Assembly: GCA_032871835.1 (NCBI GenBank) | Contig: CM065297.1 | Location: 87,875,052-87,939,051 of the forward strand | Length of the DNA: 64,000 bases | Source of the DNA: Dipteronia dyeriana | Taxonomy: Eukaryota > Streptophyta > Magnoliopsida > Sapindales > Sapindaceae | Direction of reading: 5' to 3' | Part shown: piece after piece, positions 22,612 through 34,101 of the stretch | Layout: the number at the start of each line of letters is the position of its first letter | Position numbering within the stretch: the first letter of the stretch is position 1 | Position numbers and translations under genes: made by a program | The notes under the pieces: generated by a model | What the model was told of the DNA's origin: nothing | Databases searched by the model: none | What the model saw: the letters and a program-made list of their open reading frames with translations, nothing else

Positions 22612-23354
22612 GATGATATTGTGCTCAATATTAATGCGATGTTTGACCCTTAGAAAAGTTGTTTTTCTTCTTTTGGATCAGTCCTAGCTCATATGGCCTT
22701 TGCTATGTTGTTTTCTAGCTGCTGGAAACCTTTTGGAGTCGCAAGCACGGTCCTGGCATGGTTCGTACCCACACAGTTGTCCAGCAATCTTGCACGATTC
22801 ATGCACGGCACGAGCATGTGTATGCATATAGCTTATAAACCCATTTTTGTTTTTCAACCCGAGCAATATCACTTTTCAACTATACACCTTTAATCTTTTG
22901 TAGCTTTAATGAATGGTTTTTTTTATTGATTCTTGTCAACACTTCTTTGATTTTTTTTAATACTTCATGATGACTTTCACTTATCATATTGGTGTAGCCC
23001 TTTTCTACATTGAACAGTTGCACAACCAATATGTGTAGCTCTTTTCACAAAGGTACTCATTGTGTTTCATGTAGTTTATGAAGCAAAATGGATACTAACC
23101 ATTGGTTATCTTTCATGTACTAGTCAAACACTATTAGGTGCATCCATAAATTACATATTTTCAAACTCAACTTACTCAAACAAGACAAAAAAGAGAAACA
23201 ATATGTGCACTTTTAAAACCAAGCTTTTAGGCTTAAAAGCTCATGATCTAAAAACAATTAAAGAAGAATTACTTAAGATCATTACTTCTCAAGAGTGTAG
23301 CTTTCAAAGAATATGAAGTTCATATTTTTCAAAGATGCCACTCATCAATAAAAC
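22612..23354 (-). mobile_element. Remnant of an older Sirevirus, SIRE-3-like internal region
   Basis: Read on the minus strand, 23085-23325 closely matches the spacer upstream of the extra ORF in SIRE-3 (29720-29965). Shared words are cttcatattctttgaaagct, agaagta.tgatctt and aatggttagtatcc. The extra ORF itself is not recognisable here. 22640-22870 holds a short GC-richer stretch I cannot assign. The remnant is cut at 23354 by SIRE-2 and resumes at 42525. Confidence 0.55.
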
Positions 23355-23359
23355 AAGTA

Positions 23360-24443
23360 TGAAATTCCCTAGAAAGTATGTGTTTATAACCTAAAGAAAG
23401 AGTGAATAGGTTTTAGTCCGATTGATTACCAATTTTGTGAATTAATCAATATTATCAAATCTACCCCATTCTACTAAGTGTTCAAATAAAAGACAATAAA
23501 CAAAAAGCAATAACAACACACAATATATACGTGGAAACCCTCCAAATGGGAAAAACTATGGGTTGTTCAGTGCCCCACACTCGATCCTTAAAATTCACTA
23601 TTGAGTGAAAGTTTAAAACCTAGGTTGACCTCCTGTCTAACCCTCCAGCTACTAACCCTTTCACTCTACCCAACGGGGTTTAATAGTGATTTTGGATCAC
23701 CAACCTTGTGCACTAATCACATAGCCACAAGCTTAATCATCAATGAAGAGATAACGACAACTTAAGTGAATATGCAAGAATATTCTATATGCAAAAATGC
23801 TAGGTTAAGACATTCATGCCTATCTAGGATTAGTGATGACAAGTAAATAAAATCCTAGATATCAATGTTCTAAACGCAAAGGCAAGAAGAATTAGCTAGA
23901 AGGGTAATATTGTCCTAAATTCTAGCTATCACAAATCAATACTCTCAACCAACAAACAATACCACAATCATGTCATAAAAGCTATTAAACATACAAGCAT
24001 GCATTTAATTTGCAATAAGGACTAAAACCTAGGTATACATGTCTTAGTAATGAAACCATAAAGTCTAGAGCATGTAGAAATTACCTAGTGAAGAAGAAGA
24101 AGATGATGCTCCATGCTTAGATGATCCTAGAATGAAGCTAGATGATCATGAGATGAAGTTGGGTTGAGTAAAAATAAGTGTTTGAGAGTCCCTCTCTCTT
24201 TAGAAAAGCTAGGTCATACAAAGATGGCTTCTTGGAATCGTGAAAACAAAAAAGAAGAGAAGAGAACACACATATATATATATGGTGCCCTACACAAAGT
24301 GACATCGTTTTGGACGAATGGCAACCAAATCCTGTTAGGACCGCTGGCTGTACCACGATAAAGGTAAGTGTCCAGACCGTGGCACAGAGAGCGGTGCATC
24401 GCCTGGACAACACCGCTCTGTAGGCCGCTGTGCATGCAAGGGC
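23360..24443 (-). repeat. SIRE-2 3' LTR, outer part
   Basis: It starts tgaaattccctag and matches 40969-42060 closely. It ends at the agggc that was duplicated on SIRE-3 insertion (24439-24443). It includes the short TATA run at 24272-24283 and part of the GC-rich block. Confidence 0.92.
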
Positions 24444-25290
24444 TGTTAGGTTTTAGTTTGTATTGGCATTAATTCCATATCAAAATGATGTTTACCTTGT
24501 AATGACTTAGTTGTTTAGGTTCATGATGATTCAAGCTTCAAGGAAGAAGAAACAACAAGTCAAAGCAAGTTCTATGTCTTCAAAGAGAAATGATGCAATT
24601 TGGTTCTATAAAGGTATACTAAGACCTTATCTTTCTCTTACAAGGCATAGGCACACACACATATCATACATTTGTGTCCCTGCATCATTGTGCACCTTTA
24701 TAGGCCCACACACACACACATATCATACATTTGTGTCCCTGTATCATTGTGCACCTTTATAGGCATACACATACAATTCATTCATATGTGTCCCTGCATC
24801 GTTGTGCACCATGTATAACACATTCACACACTTAAAGATGAATGCTCATGCATTGGTATGGAAATAACATTTTTGGAATATGCATGATTGGAAACTATCT
24901 CTATGTAGTTTAAATTCTAGTGTGAATTATGTTTGTGTGTGTATATATTTGTATAACATGGATATTGAACTTGGATTTAGTCTTAAATCATTCTTGATTG
25001 AGTTCCGGTCATTTCGGTTACTCATACTATTGATTTCAAGTTTTAAGTCAAAAGATACTACACTTTCAACTCATGTTTCATACATTGTCTTCGTCTTCAT
25101 ATATCGAGTTGAATTAATTTTTTCTAGGTTGAGTAACTTATATGTCCAAGTCTGTGTGAGAGTTATGGTTCGTAATCCAAAAACAAATTTGAATTCAAAG
25201 TTTGGAGGCCGGAGACTGGTCGAAGAACGTGAAGGAGGGTAGAAGGAGAAAGAAGCAAGCATATACTTCTTTCCCTAGATGGCGCGTGGC

Positions 25291-25324
25291 CATCTCGGGG
25301 CAGAAGGCTTGCTGCCCCGAGATG
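25291..25324 (+). promoter_or_regulatory. GC-rich inverted repeat in SIRE-3 U3
   Basis: The arms catctcggggca (25291-25302) and tgccccgagatg (25313-25324) are perfect reverse complements with a 10-base loop. They are followed by another partial copy (ccatctcgggcagcaagc). It lies about 85 bases upstream of the TATA box. The equivalent in the 3' LTR (32281-32315) has mismatches. Confidence 0.7.
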
Positions 25325-25407
25325 CTCACGTGCCATCTCGGGCAGCAAGCTTGCTTGGCTTCATCTTGCCCCTCTTGGTCATTTCATATGTCCAAGTTTC
25401 CCAATCC

Positions 25408-25416
25408 TTTATAAAC
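25408..25416 (+). promoter_or_regulatory. TATA box of SIRE-3 5' LTR
   Basis: The sequence ctttataaactc lies just downstream of the GC-rich inverted repeats and upstream of a CT-rich leader. It is conserved in the other LTR (32399-32408). Confidence 0.6.
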
Positions 25417-26349
25417 TCTTCCCTCTCACATTTCATTATAAGAAGAAATTCAAATCAAGTGTGCATACATTTTCTCTCTAAATTTTCTCACCTTCGAAAC
25501 ACAATTAGTTCTTCATTTGAACACCGATTTAAGTGATTCTAAGTTGAGAGTATTCTTCTATTCACCCTCCATCTTTTCTCAGAAGGTTTGAGTTAATTTT
25601 GCTTTTGTTTTTGGTGTCTAATCATACAAAAACGGGACTGCACCTAAATCAACTAAGGTATTGATTTTCTCTCAAAGTTTTCTTTTAAAACTTGGTTAAT
25701 TGCCTTGGGTTTTCTTCTTTTACATATATTTGTATATTGTGAGTGTTCTGATTTGTGTTTTGAACACTTTCAAAGCTAGGTTGAGTTTCAATTGAAATTA
25801 TACATGTTGAGTTAGGTTTTGATTTTGCCTATGTTATCACATGTTTGGGATTGTATTGTGCTAGCTTTGATTCTTGGACTATTTGATGTTATTTGATTGA
25901 TTGATTTTGAGAAAAATAGTTCCTCACATTTATTAGGCTCTCTTGGCCGAAATTCTCACATAATACATGTGCTTATGTTCTTTTGAGCTATTCATATGAT
26001 TTGTTGAATCTATGATTAGGAATATGCTCTAGAACTTTTGCTGAAATCTATTTGACTTTGTCATATGATTTTAGCATGTTTTTAGGTTTGTGTGATTTAA
26101 ACTTGATCTTGTGATTTGTTGAACATATCTTGTGATTCAAGTTTAAATGTATGCATGTTTCTAGGTTGTGATTAATATTGAACATATCTTACATGATCTA
26201 GATTTGATTACACATGCATGATTATCTAGACTATATGTGATTTGTGCATTCATGCTCATGTCTAGTATTTTCCATAGTATGTGTTGATCATAACATTCTA
26301 TGTTGCGTGCTTATTTACGTTTTGCATTCATGATCACCTAGATGCCTTA

Positions 26350-26620
26350 TGAGAAGGAAGTCTTGACAATAGGTGTGAGACCTATGGTGTTGAGCAAGAA
26401 GTCTTGGCAAGAGGTGTGAAGCCTCGGATTGTCGAGCAAGGAAGTCTTGGCTAGAGGTGTGAGAACTTGGATAGGTGAGCAAGGAAGTCTTGACTAGAGT
26501 CGTGAGGACTTAGTTGAGCAAGAAGTCTTGCCTTGGGTTGTAAGGATCCAGATAAGGTGAGCAAGGAAGTCTTAACAAGAGGTGTGAAGCCTCGGATTGT
26601 TAAGCATAGGGCGGCAACTT
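26350..26620 (+). repeat. Tandem repeat array in SIRE-3 5' LTR
   Basis: About seven imperfect copies of a 35-45 base unit with gagcaaggaagtcttg and agaggtgtgaagcc. The same array is at 33340-33630 in the 3' LTR, with one more or differently arranged unit, and in reverse in the solo LTR (20540-20700). Confidence 0.8.
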
Positions 26621-27064
26621 CTAGAGTAGGATAAGAGGGTAGTTTCTAGGTGAAGAGGTCACTTGAGAGATTGTACTTGTCTTATCTACTAGTGGATTTT
26701 GTTTGCCGGTGGTTGCTAGCCCGTGGATGTTTCCTCTTCGGAGGTTTACCACGTTATATCTTGTGTCAACTTTTCTCTATCCCTATCTCTTTAATATTTG
26801 TATTATGGATAGAACTCTTTATGTATGTTGAATTCCTTTCTATAATATAGATTGTGTATGTGTTACAATTACTTGTTTATATCACACTTTACTTGGGTTT
26901 ATATATTGATTAATTGTCTTAAATTAATATATATATTTTGATACAAGCAATCTAGAGGGACAAACTTTTGTTTGTTTCTTAGGGAGTCGAAAAAGGTGTC
27001 TAACCTATTAACCCCCCCCCATCTAGGTTAGCCTTGAGCATTTAACCGTGATTGTATTTTCAAT

Positions 27065-27076
27065 TGGTATCAAAGC
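27065..27076 (+). other. SIRE-3 primer-binding site
   Basis: The sequence tggtatcaaagc starts two bases after the 5' LTR. It differs by one base from the tRNA-iMet complement tggtatcagagc seen in SIRE-1 and SIRE-2. Confidence 0.88.
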
Positions 27077-27146
27077 AGAACACTAGATTGCACTTAGTGT
27101 GAGTCCGAGGTGATACTTTCACGGTTTTTGCAAGGCGTTTGAAGTC

Positions 27147-29268
27147 ATGGGTTTACAAGATGATGTAATGGCAGAAAGAGGCTCAAATACTAGGCCACCA
27201 TTACTTCATGGCGCTAACTATGGGTATTGGAAGTTGAGGTTGAAAGCCTACATCCACTCTATTGATGAAAGAGCTTGGATGGTAGTGGAAGAAGGTTATA
27301 GTCCTCCTACCAAGGTTTAAGAGGATGGAACCATGATACTGAAGCCAAGGAGTGAATGGGCAACGAATGAGTTTGAGGTTGCAAAATGGCACCATCTTGC
27401 TATGAATGCCATCTTTGGAGGAGTTGATGGGCATCAATTATCCTACATTTAAAATCTTGAATCCATAAACGAAGCTTGGGATACTCTTCAAGTTACTAAT
27501 AAAGGAACCTTAGCGGTGAAGAAATCGAGGCTTCAAATGTTGGCATCACAATTTGAAGGTTTAAGTATTGGTGAGGAAGAAAAGTTTGAAGACTTCCAAT
27601 TCCGGTTTCTTAACATAGCTAACCAATGTCAAACACTTGGAGTACCTATCTCAAAATAGAGTTTAAATTGGAAAATCCTTAGGTCTCTTCTTAAGAGATT
27701 CAAATCAAAGGTGACGGCCATTGAGGAAAGCAATGATGTGGATAGTATGAACATCGATGAGTTGCTTGGGTCTCTCCAAACTTATGAGATGTGCTTGAAG
27801 CTAAAGATCAAGAGTAAGGGAATTGCTCTCAATGCTATTGAGGAGGAGAGTGATGATGAAAATAAAGAAATGACACTATTGGTTAGAAGGTTCAAGAAGT
27901 TTCTAAAGAAGAATGCCAAGCCTAAAGGCAAGTCTTCTAAGGAAAAAGAAGTCAAGAGAACATCATCTCCAAGAATTGTGAAGAATAGTCAAGCCATGAA
28001 CAAGAAAGAAGTTCAATGCTATAATTGTCAAGGTTTTGGTCACTTTGCTAGTGAGTGCACCAAGAAGCCATCTAAGAAAGACAAGAAAGGCAAAGTGTTG
28101 GCGGCTACTTTGAGTGATGATAATTATAGTGACAATGAGAGCTCTAGTAGTGAGTCTTCAATTGATGAAGAGTTGGTGAGCAACTTTGTAGCTCTAACGG
28201 CTTCTCATTCTTCACTAGATGTTTTTTAGTACAATATCTTTGAACAAGAACCTTGATGCAAATCATGATAGAAGCTCTAGTTCCATTCCTACTAATCTTG
28301 AGTTGTTGAAAAAGATAGAAAAGTTTGAAGAAGATAGAGACAATGCTCAAAGAGAAGTAGTTGAGAATGATGATTTGATCAAGAAGCAATTAGATGAGTT
28401 TGTGGTCGTTACTCGTAGACTTCTTGGTGAAAAAGGTGATATTATGAAGAAGTTTAGAGAACTTGAAATGATTAACCTTGAGAAGGATAATGTGATATCT
28501 TTTTTGAAGAAGAGAGAACAAGAATTGATGGAAGAAATAGACACGGCTAAGGAGGCTATCAAGGATGTAGTGAATGATTCGGTTAGTGTGTCTAGTGTTA
28601 GGAATCTTGTTAACTCTCATATTGGTGAAGACGACTTGGTAGTTGAAGAGAAGCTCTTGGAAGCACCACTTCTTACACACTTTGATGAAGTCGTGATTGA
28701 TAAGAAACCACGCAAGAAGAGAAGATCAAAAGCCAAGAAGAAGTTGGCAAACAAGGTATTTTTGCAAACTCCTAGTGAAGCTAGTTCAACTCCAAAAGGT
28801 ACAATCTCATCTTTTATTCCAATTTGCCATTATTACAACACAATAGGTCACATTAAGCCTAGGTGTTATAAATATATTGAAAAATGTAAATTAGGAAATA
28901 AATCTAGGGATAAGAAGATTAAACTTCAACTTGAACATGCTAAAGCCTTGAAAGTTGAGAAACATGATAATATTGCTAAGCATGAGAAAAAGTTGTGGAG
29001 TAGAAAGAATTTTAATCTTGTTCAACTTGACAAATCTTGTGTTGATAATGTTAATGAAGAGTGTGTTAATGATATTCTTGTTAATCAAGTCATTAAAGGA
29101 CTTTACTCTAGATTTAACATTGTTGTCAATGATGATATTGGAAATGTTTGTGTAGGTACACCCAAGAACAAGTGGTTCAAGGGTGATGCTCTTATCACTA
29201 AAATAAGAAGCACATGTGAGATAGCTTTGAGGCTATATATCAATTGTGTTAGAATTCTTGCTTGCTAG
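27147..29268 (+). pseudogene. gag: SIRE-3 Gag
   Basis: The ATG at 27147 (MGLQDDVMAERGSNTRPPLL) opens a Sirevirus-type gag: YGYWKLRLKAYIHSIDERAW, KPRSEWATNEFEVAKWHHLA, EAWDTLQVTNKGT, FEDFQFRFLNIANQCQ. A CCHC knuckle follows (CYNCQGFGHFASEC, 28017-28058), then a Ser/Asp-rich stretch, a long coiled coil (EEDRDNAQREVVENDDLIKK) and a second degenerate knuckle (CHYYNTIGHIKPRCYKYIEKC). Three in-frame stops (27318-27320, 27450-27452, 27657-27659) and a frameshift at about 28225 break it. The frame after the second knuckle runs on for about 120 codons of Asn/Asp-rich sequence, with no DSG protease motif where SIRE-1 has one. Confidence 0.88.
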
Positions 29269-29964
29269 CTTTGAATACTCCATGTATTGATATGAACTTG
29301 GTTATCTCACATCATGTTTGTTATGATGGTCAAAATTTGTTAATTAACTTTGAAGAAGTTCTTTTGTTATATGTGTTGATTGAGATGAGATATTATGCTT
29401 TTTATACTCTTGTTGTGAAACATCATCAACTTGGTGTCATGAGGACATTCAAGGCAAGAGTGCTCATAATAAAGGACGGAAGTATGATTTGGTGAATATA
29501 ATGTGCAAAAAGGTATCTCTATACTCCAATGCATATTTTCTTAAATATTCATCTTTTGACTCAATTTGTGACAAACATCTCATAGCATGTCATATTAGAG
29601 AATTTTGTATAGCATACATATGGTTCTCATTGACATTTGCTATTTTAGGATCTAATAGTGATATTGTTCACATTGATCTTAACTTTGATGATTGTTTGTG
29701 TTTAGTATATTAAGTGGCATTATATTTTAAAATATGAGCTTCATATTCTTTGAAAGCTACTCAGTAGAGAAGTAGTGATCTTGAATAAGTCTCTACTTAT
29801 TGCTCTTAGATCATATGCTTATGAGCCATAAAATCTTGGTTTTCTAAAATTGCACTTTGCTTCTCTTAAATGTTTTGCTAGTAGGTTGAGTTTACTAATA
29901 TGTAAACATTGGATACACCTTGAAGTTTTTGTGCTTAAGTACATTTAAAATGACCTATGGTTAG
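29269..29964 (+). other. SIRE-3 spacer between gag and extra ORF
   Basis: No recognisable protein. Two short open pieces (29262-29495 and 29489-29713) show no motif I know. In SIRE-1 the corresponding order would lead into the protease, but no pol sequence is detectable. 29720-29965 is related to 23085-23325 on the other strand. Confidence 0.6.
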
Positions 29965-31020
29965 TATCCTAAAGTTACCGGAAGTGGAAATCAATCGAAT
30001 CCCATTGTGAAAGCCAAGTCTACCTCAAAGGGATCCAAAGCTTCAAGGTCAAAGGATTTAGGGATCTTTGTAACTAAAAAGATATTTCAAGAGAGAGGCA
30101 TTGACTTAGGTAAATGTAAAGATTCTTATGTTCTTAAATGCATTAAGGATAGAAATTGGGAATCTTGGGTAAGCATGCTAGGAATAATGAATGACACTAT
30201 TGTTAGAGAATTTTATTATGAATATAGAGAGAGTGCCACCTTATTGGATGCTTTGATGGATATTAGGGGTGTTGGGTTTAGAGTTAACCCGGTAAACATT
30301 AACAAGTTTCTTGGGCTATCTAGTGATATTAATTCAAACTTTCTAGATGTTGATATCATTGAGAATCTTAATATCATGGGTAGAACTCTATGTGACAGTG
30401 CTTCTTTCGATTGGAAAGGTAGAGCATATATTAGTCAACATGAGTTATCTAAGGCAAGTGCATTTCGACATCTTTTCATTTGCACAAATATTATTGGATC
30501 TTCGAATTCAACCGGGTTGAATAAAGACAAGATCAAAATAGTATATGCCTTGGTGACTAATCAACCTATAAACCTTGGGGATTTGCTTATGTTTTACTTA
30601 GACAATGCGGCTTTCTCAACTACAGGAGATAAGAAGCTTGCATTACCGGGGTTTATAACTTCTTTGTGTTTAGCTTGTGGTGTTCAAAGTAGTGGAGATG
30701 ATATGTTGGTACAACCCTTGGAAAAGTATAGCGATAAACGTGTGACATACATGTCATATAAGGATAAGGGTAAGACATGTGATACTTTTGGACTATTTAG
30801 TAGTTCACAAGTTGATTGTCAAGTGACTAGCATAAACATTCTTCCAGATTGGGCTTTACATTTGAAGAAGAAGGTTGATGAGCTTAGTTCTATAGTTGAA
30901 AAACAAGATGCTAGAATAAAAGAGCTGGAGGAGTGTATTGCATCAAGTTCAAGACCACCTCTCAAGAATTATGTTAGGTCAACTACACGCACATCTTTCT
31001 TTGGTGGATTTAGTAGCTAG
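29965..31020 (+). CDS. Extra ORF of SIRE-3, putative plant transposon protein domain
   Basis: This is the longest undamaged frame in any plus-strand element here. The frame is open from 29965 (after a TAG) to the TAG at 31018-31020. No in-frame ATG occurs before the conserved part; counting from a GTG at 30007 gives 337 residues. Visible blocks are a basic Ser/Lys-rich start, KKIFQERGIDL (residues 24-34), RNWESWV (49-55), IVREFYYEY (65-73), DIRGVGFRVNPVNINKFLGL (85-104), and a C-terminal coiled coil (about 288-318). This order resembles the putative plant transposon protein family found as an additional ORF in plant LTR elements (ERG..., VREFYAN, VRGv.v.fs...IN..lgL). Its role is unknown. It may sit where some Sireviruses have an envelope-like gene. 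The start codon may be lost. Confidence 0.75.
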   Translation, partial: YPKVTGSGNQSNPIVKAKSTSKGSKASRSKDLGIFVTKKIFQERGIDLGKCKDSYVLKCIKDRNWESWVSMLGIMNDTIVREFYYEYRESATLLDALMDIRGVGFRVNPVNINKFLGLSSDINSNFLDVDIIENLNIMGRTLCDSASFDWKGRAYISQHELSKASAFRHLFICTNIIGSSNSTGLNKDKIKIVYALVTNQPINLGDLLMFYLDNAAFSTTGDKKLALPGFITSLCLACGVQSSGDDMLVQPLEKYSDKRVTYMSYKDKGKTCDTFGLFSSSQVDCQVTSINILPDWALHLKKKVDELSSIVEKQDARIKELEECIASSSRPPLKNYVRSTTRTSFFGGFSS

Positions 31021-31064
31021 TATTTGAGCCTCATGGTATGTTTCTTACCTTTTGGCATCATTTC

Positions 31065-31490
31065 ATGTCAAAAAGGGGGAGAATGAGTTGTTAAGTGTTG
31101 CTAGTTACTTAGTTTCCTTATTATGTTATTTTTTGTGTGAACTTTTGAACTTTCAATGGCTTGTAATAATTAGTCTTAAGATTTGGTTAAGAATTCTTGT
31201 ATTAGGCATGTATTGAGGGGGAGATACATGTATTTGTGTACTTAATTGCATATTCTTATCCATATTATATGTTGCCATTTGTTGTCTTTCTCTTGTATAT
31301 GCATTGTGCTTTGAGATGATTTGTAGGTTGCTTCAAGAGAAGATCAAGATGAAGTTCAAGAGTTGGTGAAGATTAGTTAAGGAATCTTACTCATTGTAAT
31401 GTGAGGGAGTGATTTTGTGACCTATCTTCATTTTTATATTTGTAGTAAATGTATAGGTATTTTGACATGGAATTTGCCAAAGGGGGAGAT
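31065..31490 (+). other. SIRE-3 multiple polypurine tracts
   Basis: Three tracts lie between the extra ORF and the 3' LTR: tcaaaaagggggagaatg (31069-31085), ttgagggggagatac (31213-31227) and ccaaagggggagat directly before the LTR (31477-31490). Repeated PPTs support the Sirevirus assignment despite the missing pol. Confidence 0.85.
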
Positions 31491-34096
31491 TGTTAGGTTT
31501 TAGCTTGTGTTGGCATTAATTCCATGTCAAAATAATGTTTACCTTGTAATGACTTAGTTGTTTAGGTTCATGATGATTCAAGCTTCAAGGAAGAAGAAAC
31601 AAAAAGTCAAAGCAAGTTCTATGTCTTCAAAGAGAAAGGATGCAATTTGGTTCTACAAAGGTATACTAAGACCTTATCTTTCTCTTACAAGGCATAGGCA
31701 CACACACACATATCATACATTTGTGTCTCTGTATCATTGTTCACCTTTATAGGCACACATGCACATATCATACATTTGTGTCCCTGCATCGTTGTGCACC
31801 ATGTATAACACATTCACACACTTAAAGATGAATGCTCATGCATTGGTATGGAAATAACATGTTTTAGAATATGCATGATTGGAAACTATCTCTATGTAGT
31901 TTGCATTCTAGTGTGAATTGTGTTTGTGTGTGTATATGTTTGTATAACATGAATATTGAACTTGGATTTAGTCTTAAATCCTTCTTGATTGAGTTCCGGT
32001 CATTTCGGTTACTCATACTATTGATTTCAAGTTCTAAGTCAAAAGATACTACACTTCCAACTCAAGTTTCATACAATGTCTTCCTCTTCGTATATCGAGT
32101 TGAATTATTTTTTTTGGGTTAAGTAACTTATATTTTCAAGTCTGTGTGAGAGTTACGGTTCGTAATCCGCAAACGGATTTGAATTCCGAGTTTCAAGACC
32201 AGAGAACGGTCGAAGAACGCGAATGAGGGTCGAAGGAGAAAGAAGCAAGCATATACTTCTTTCCCGAGATGGCGCGTGGCCATCTCGGGGCAGAAGGCTT
32301 GCTTCCCCGAGATGCCCACGCACCATCTCGGGTAGCAAGCTTGCTTGGCTTCATCTTTCCTCTCTTGGTCATTTCACATGTCCAAGTTTCTCACTCCTTT
32401 ATAAACTCTTTCCCTCTCACATTTCATTCTGAGAAGAAATTCAAATCAAGTGTGTAGAAATTTTCTCGCTAAATTTTCTCACTTTCCAAACACCATAACT
32501 TCTTCATTTGAACACCGATTTAAGTGATTCTAAGTTGAGAGTATTCTTCTATTCATCCTCCATCTTTTCTCAGAAGGTTTGAGTTAATTTTGCTTTTGTT
32601 TTTGGTGTCTAATCATACAAAAACGGGACTGCACCTAAATCAACTAAGGTATTGATTTTCTCTCAAAGTTTTCTTTTAAAACTTGGTTAATTGCCTTGGG
32701 TTTTCTTCTTCTACATATATTTGTATATTGTGAGTGCTTCTGATTTGTGTTTTTAACACTTTCAAAGCTAGGTTGAGTTTCAATTGAAATCATACATGTT
32801 GAGTTAGGTTTTGATTTTGCCTATGTTATCACATGTTTGGGATTGTATTGTGCTAGCTTTGATTCTATGACTATTTGATGATCTTTGATTGATTGATTTT
32901 GAGAAAAATAGTTCCTCACATGTATTAGGCTCTCTTGGCTAAAATTCTCACATAATACATGTGCTTATGTTCTTTTGAGCTATTCATGTGATTTGTTGAA
33001 TCTATTATTAGGAATATGCTATATAACCTTTGCTTAAATCTATTTGACTTTGTCATATGATTTTAGCATGTTTTTAGGTTTGTGTGATTTAAACTTGATC
33101 TTGTGATTTGTTGAACATATCTTGTGATTCAAGTTTAGATGTATGCATGTTTCTAGGTTGTGATTAATATTGAACATATCTTACATGATCTAGATTTGAT
33201 TACACATGCATGATTAACTAGACTATATGTGATTTGTGCATTCATGCCCATGTCTAGTATTTTCCATAGGATGTGTTGATCATAGCATTCTATGTTGCGT
33301 GTTTGCGTTTTGCATTCATGATCACCTAGATGCCTTGTGAGAAGGAAGTCTTGGCAATAGGTGTGAGACCTATGGTGTTGAGCAAGAAGTCTTGGCAAGA
33401 GGTGTGAAGCCTCGGATTGTCGAGCAAGGAAGTCTTGGCTAAAGGTGTGAAGCCTTGGATAGTCGAGCAAGAAGTCTTGCCTAGAGTTGGGAGAACTTGG
33501 ATAGGTGAGCAAGGAAGTCTTGACTAGAGTTGTGAGGACTTAGTTGAGCAAGAAGTCTTGCCTTGGGTCGTGAGGATCCGGATAAGGTGAGCAAGGAAGT
33601 CTTGACAAGAGGTGTGAAGCCTCAGATTGTTGAGCATAAGGTGGCAACTTCTAGAGTAGGATAGAAGGGTAGTTTCTAGGTGAAGAGGTCATTTGAGAGA
33701 TTGTACTTGTCGTATCTACTAGTGGATTTTGTTTGCCGGTGGCTGCTAGCCCGTGGATGTTTCCACTTGGGAGGTTTTCCACGTTATATCTTGTGTCAAC
33801 TTTTCTCTCTATCTTTATCTCTTTTATATTTGTATTGTGGATAGAACTCTTTATGTATGTTGACTTCCTTTCTATAATATAGATTGTGTATGTGTTACAA
33901 TTACTTGTTTGTAACACACTTTACTTGTGTTTATATATTGATTAATTGTCTTTAATTAATATATATATTGTGATACAAGCAATCTAGAGGGACAAACTTT
34001 TGTTTGTTTCTAAGGGAGTCGAAAAAGGTGTCTAACTTATTCACCCCCCCCCTCCTCTAGGTTAGGCTTGAGCATTTATCCGTGATTGTATTTTCA
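31491..34096 (+). repeat. SIRE-3 3' LTR
   Basis: This 2606-base LTR is the partner of 24444-27062 from tgttagg to gattgtattttca. It lacks one copy of the acatttgtgtccctg repeat and has an extra unit in the caaggaagtcttg array. A C9 run is at 34044-34052. The right end is followed by the duplication agggc. Confidence 0.93.
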
Positions 34097-34101
34097 AGGG
34101 C

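Larger units (their letters stand above)
24444..27062 (+). repeat. SIRE-3 5' LTR
   Basis: This 2619-base LTR begins tgttaggttttagtttg and ends gattgtattttca. It contains repeated acatttgtgtccctg words (24665-24810), a GC-rich palindromic U3 segment (25265-25360), a TATA box (25408-25416), an array of gagcaaggaagtcttg repeats (26350-26620) and a C9 run (27012-27020). Compared with the 3' LTR, the first 120 bases differ at about five positions. Confidence 0.93.
24444..34096 (+). mobile_element. SIRE-3: pol-less, probably non-autonomous Sirevirus
   Basis: This complete LTR element lies on the plus strand inside the SIRE-2 LTR, with perfect target duplication agggc (24439-24443 and 34097-34101). 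LTRs are 24444-27062 and 31491-34096, both TGTTAGG...TTTTCA. The 4.4-kb interior has a PBS, a Sirevirus-type gag (27147-29268), a 0.7-kb spacer, an extra ORF (29965-31020) and three polypurine tracts. No protease, integrase, RT or RNase H motif is found in any plus-strand frame. The layout resembles gag-only elements such as TR-GAG, with an added gene. Movement would need enzymes from autonomous relatives. The LTRs look about 95% identical by eye. Confidence 0.92.

Noticed and set aside
22684..22893. Overlapping 62- and 66-codon frames on opposite strands
   Set aside because: No start context, domain or similarity; the stretch looks like decayed retrotransposon sequence.
26350..26620. Regularly spaced repeats suggesting a CRISPR-like array
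   Set aside because: The units are imperfect, lack unique spacers, lie in an LTR of a plant retrotransposon and are repeated in its partner LTR.
29262..29713. Two short frames in the SIRE-3 spacer as possible genes or pol relics
   Set aside because: No DSG, DD-E, YVDD or RNase H motif and no continuous similarity to the pol of SIRE-1 or SIRE-2.
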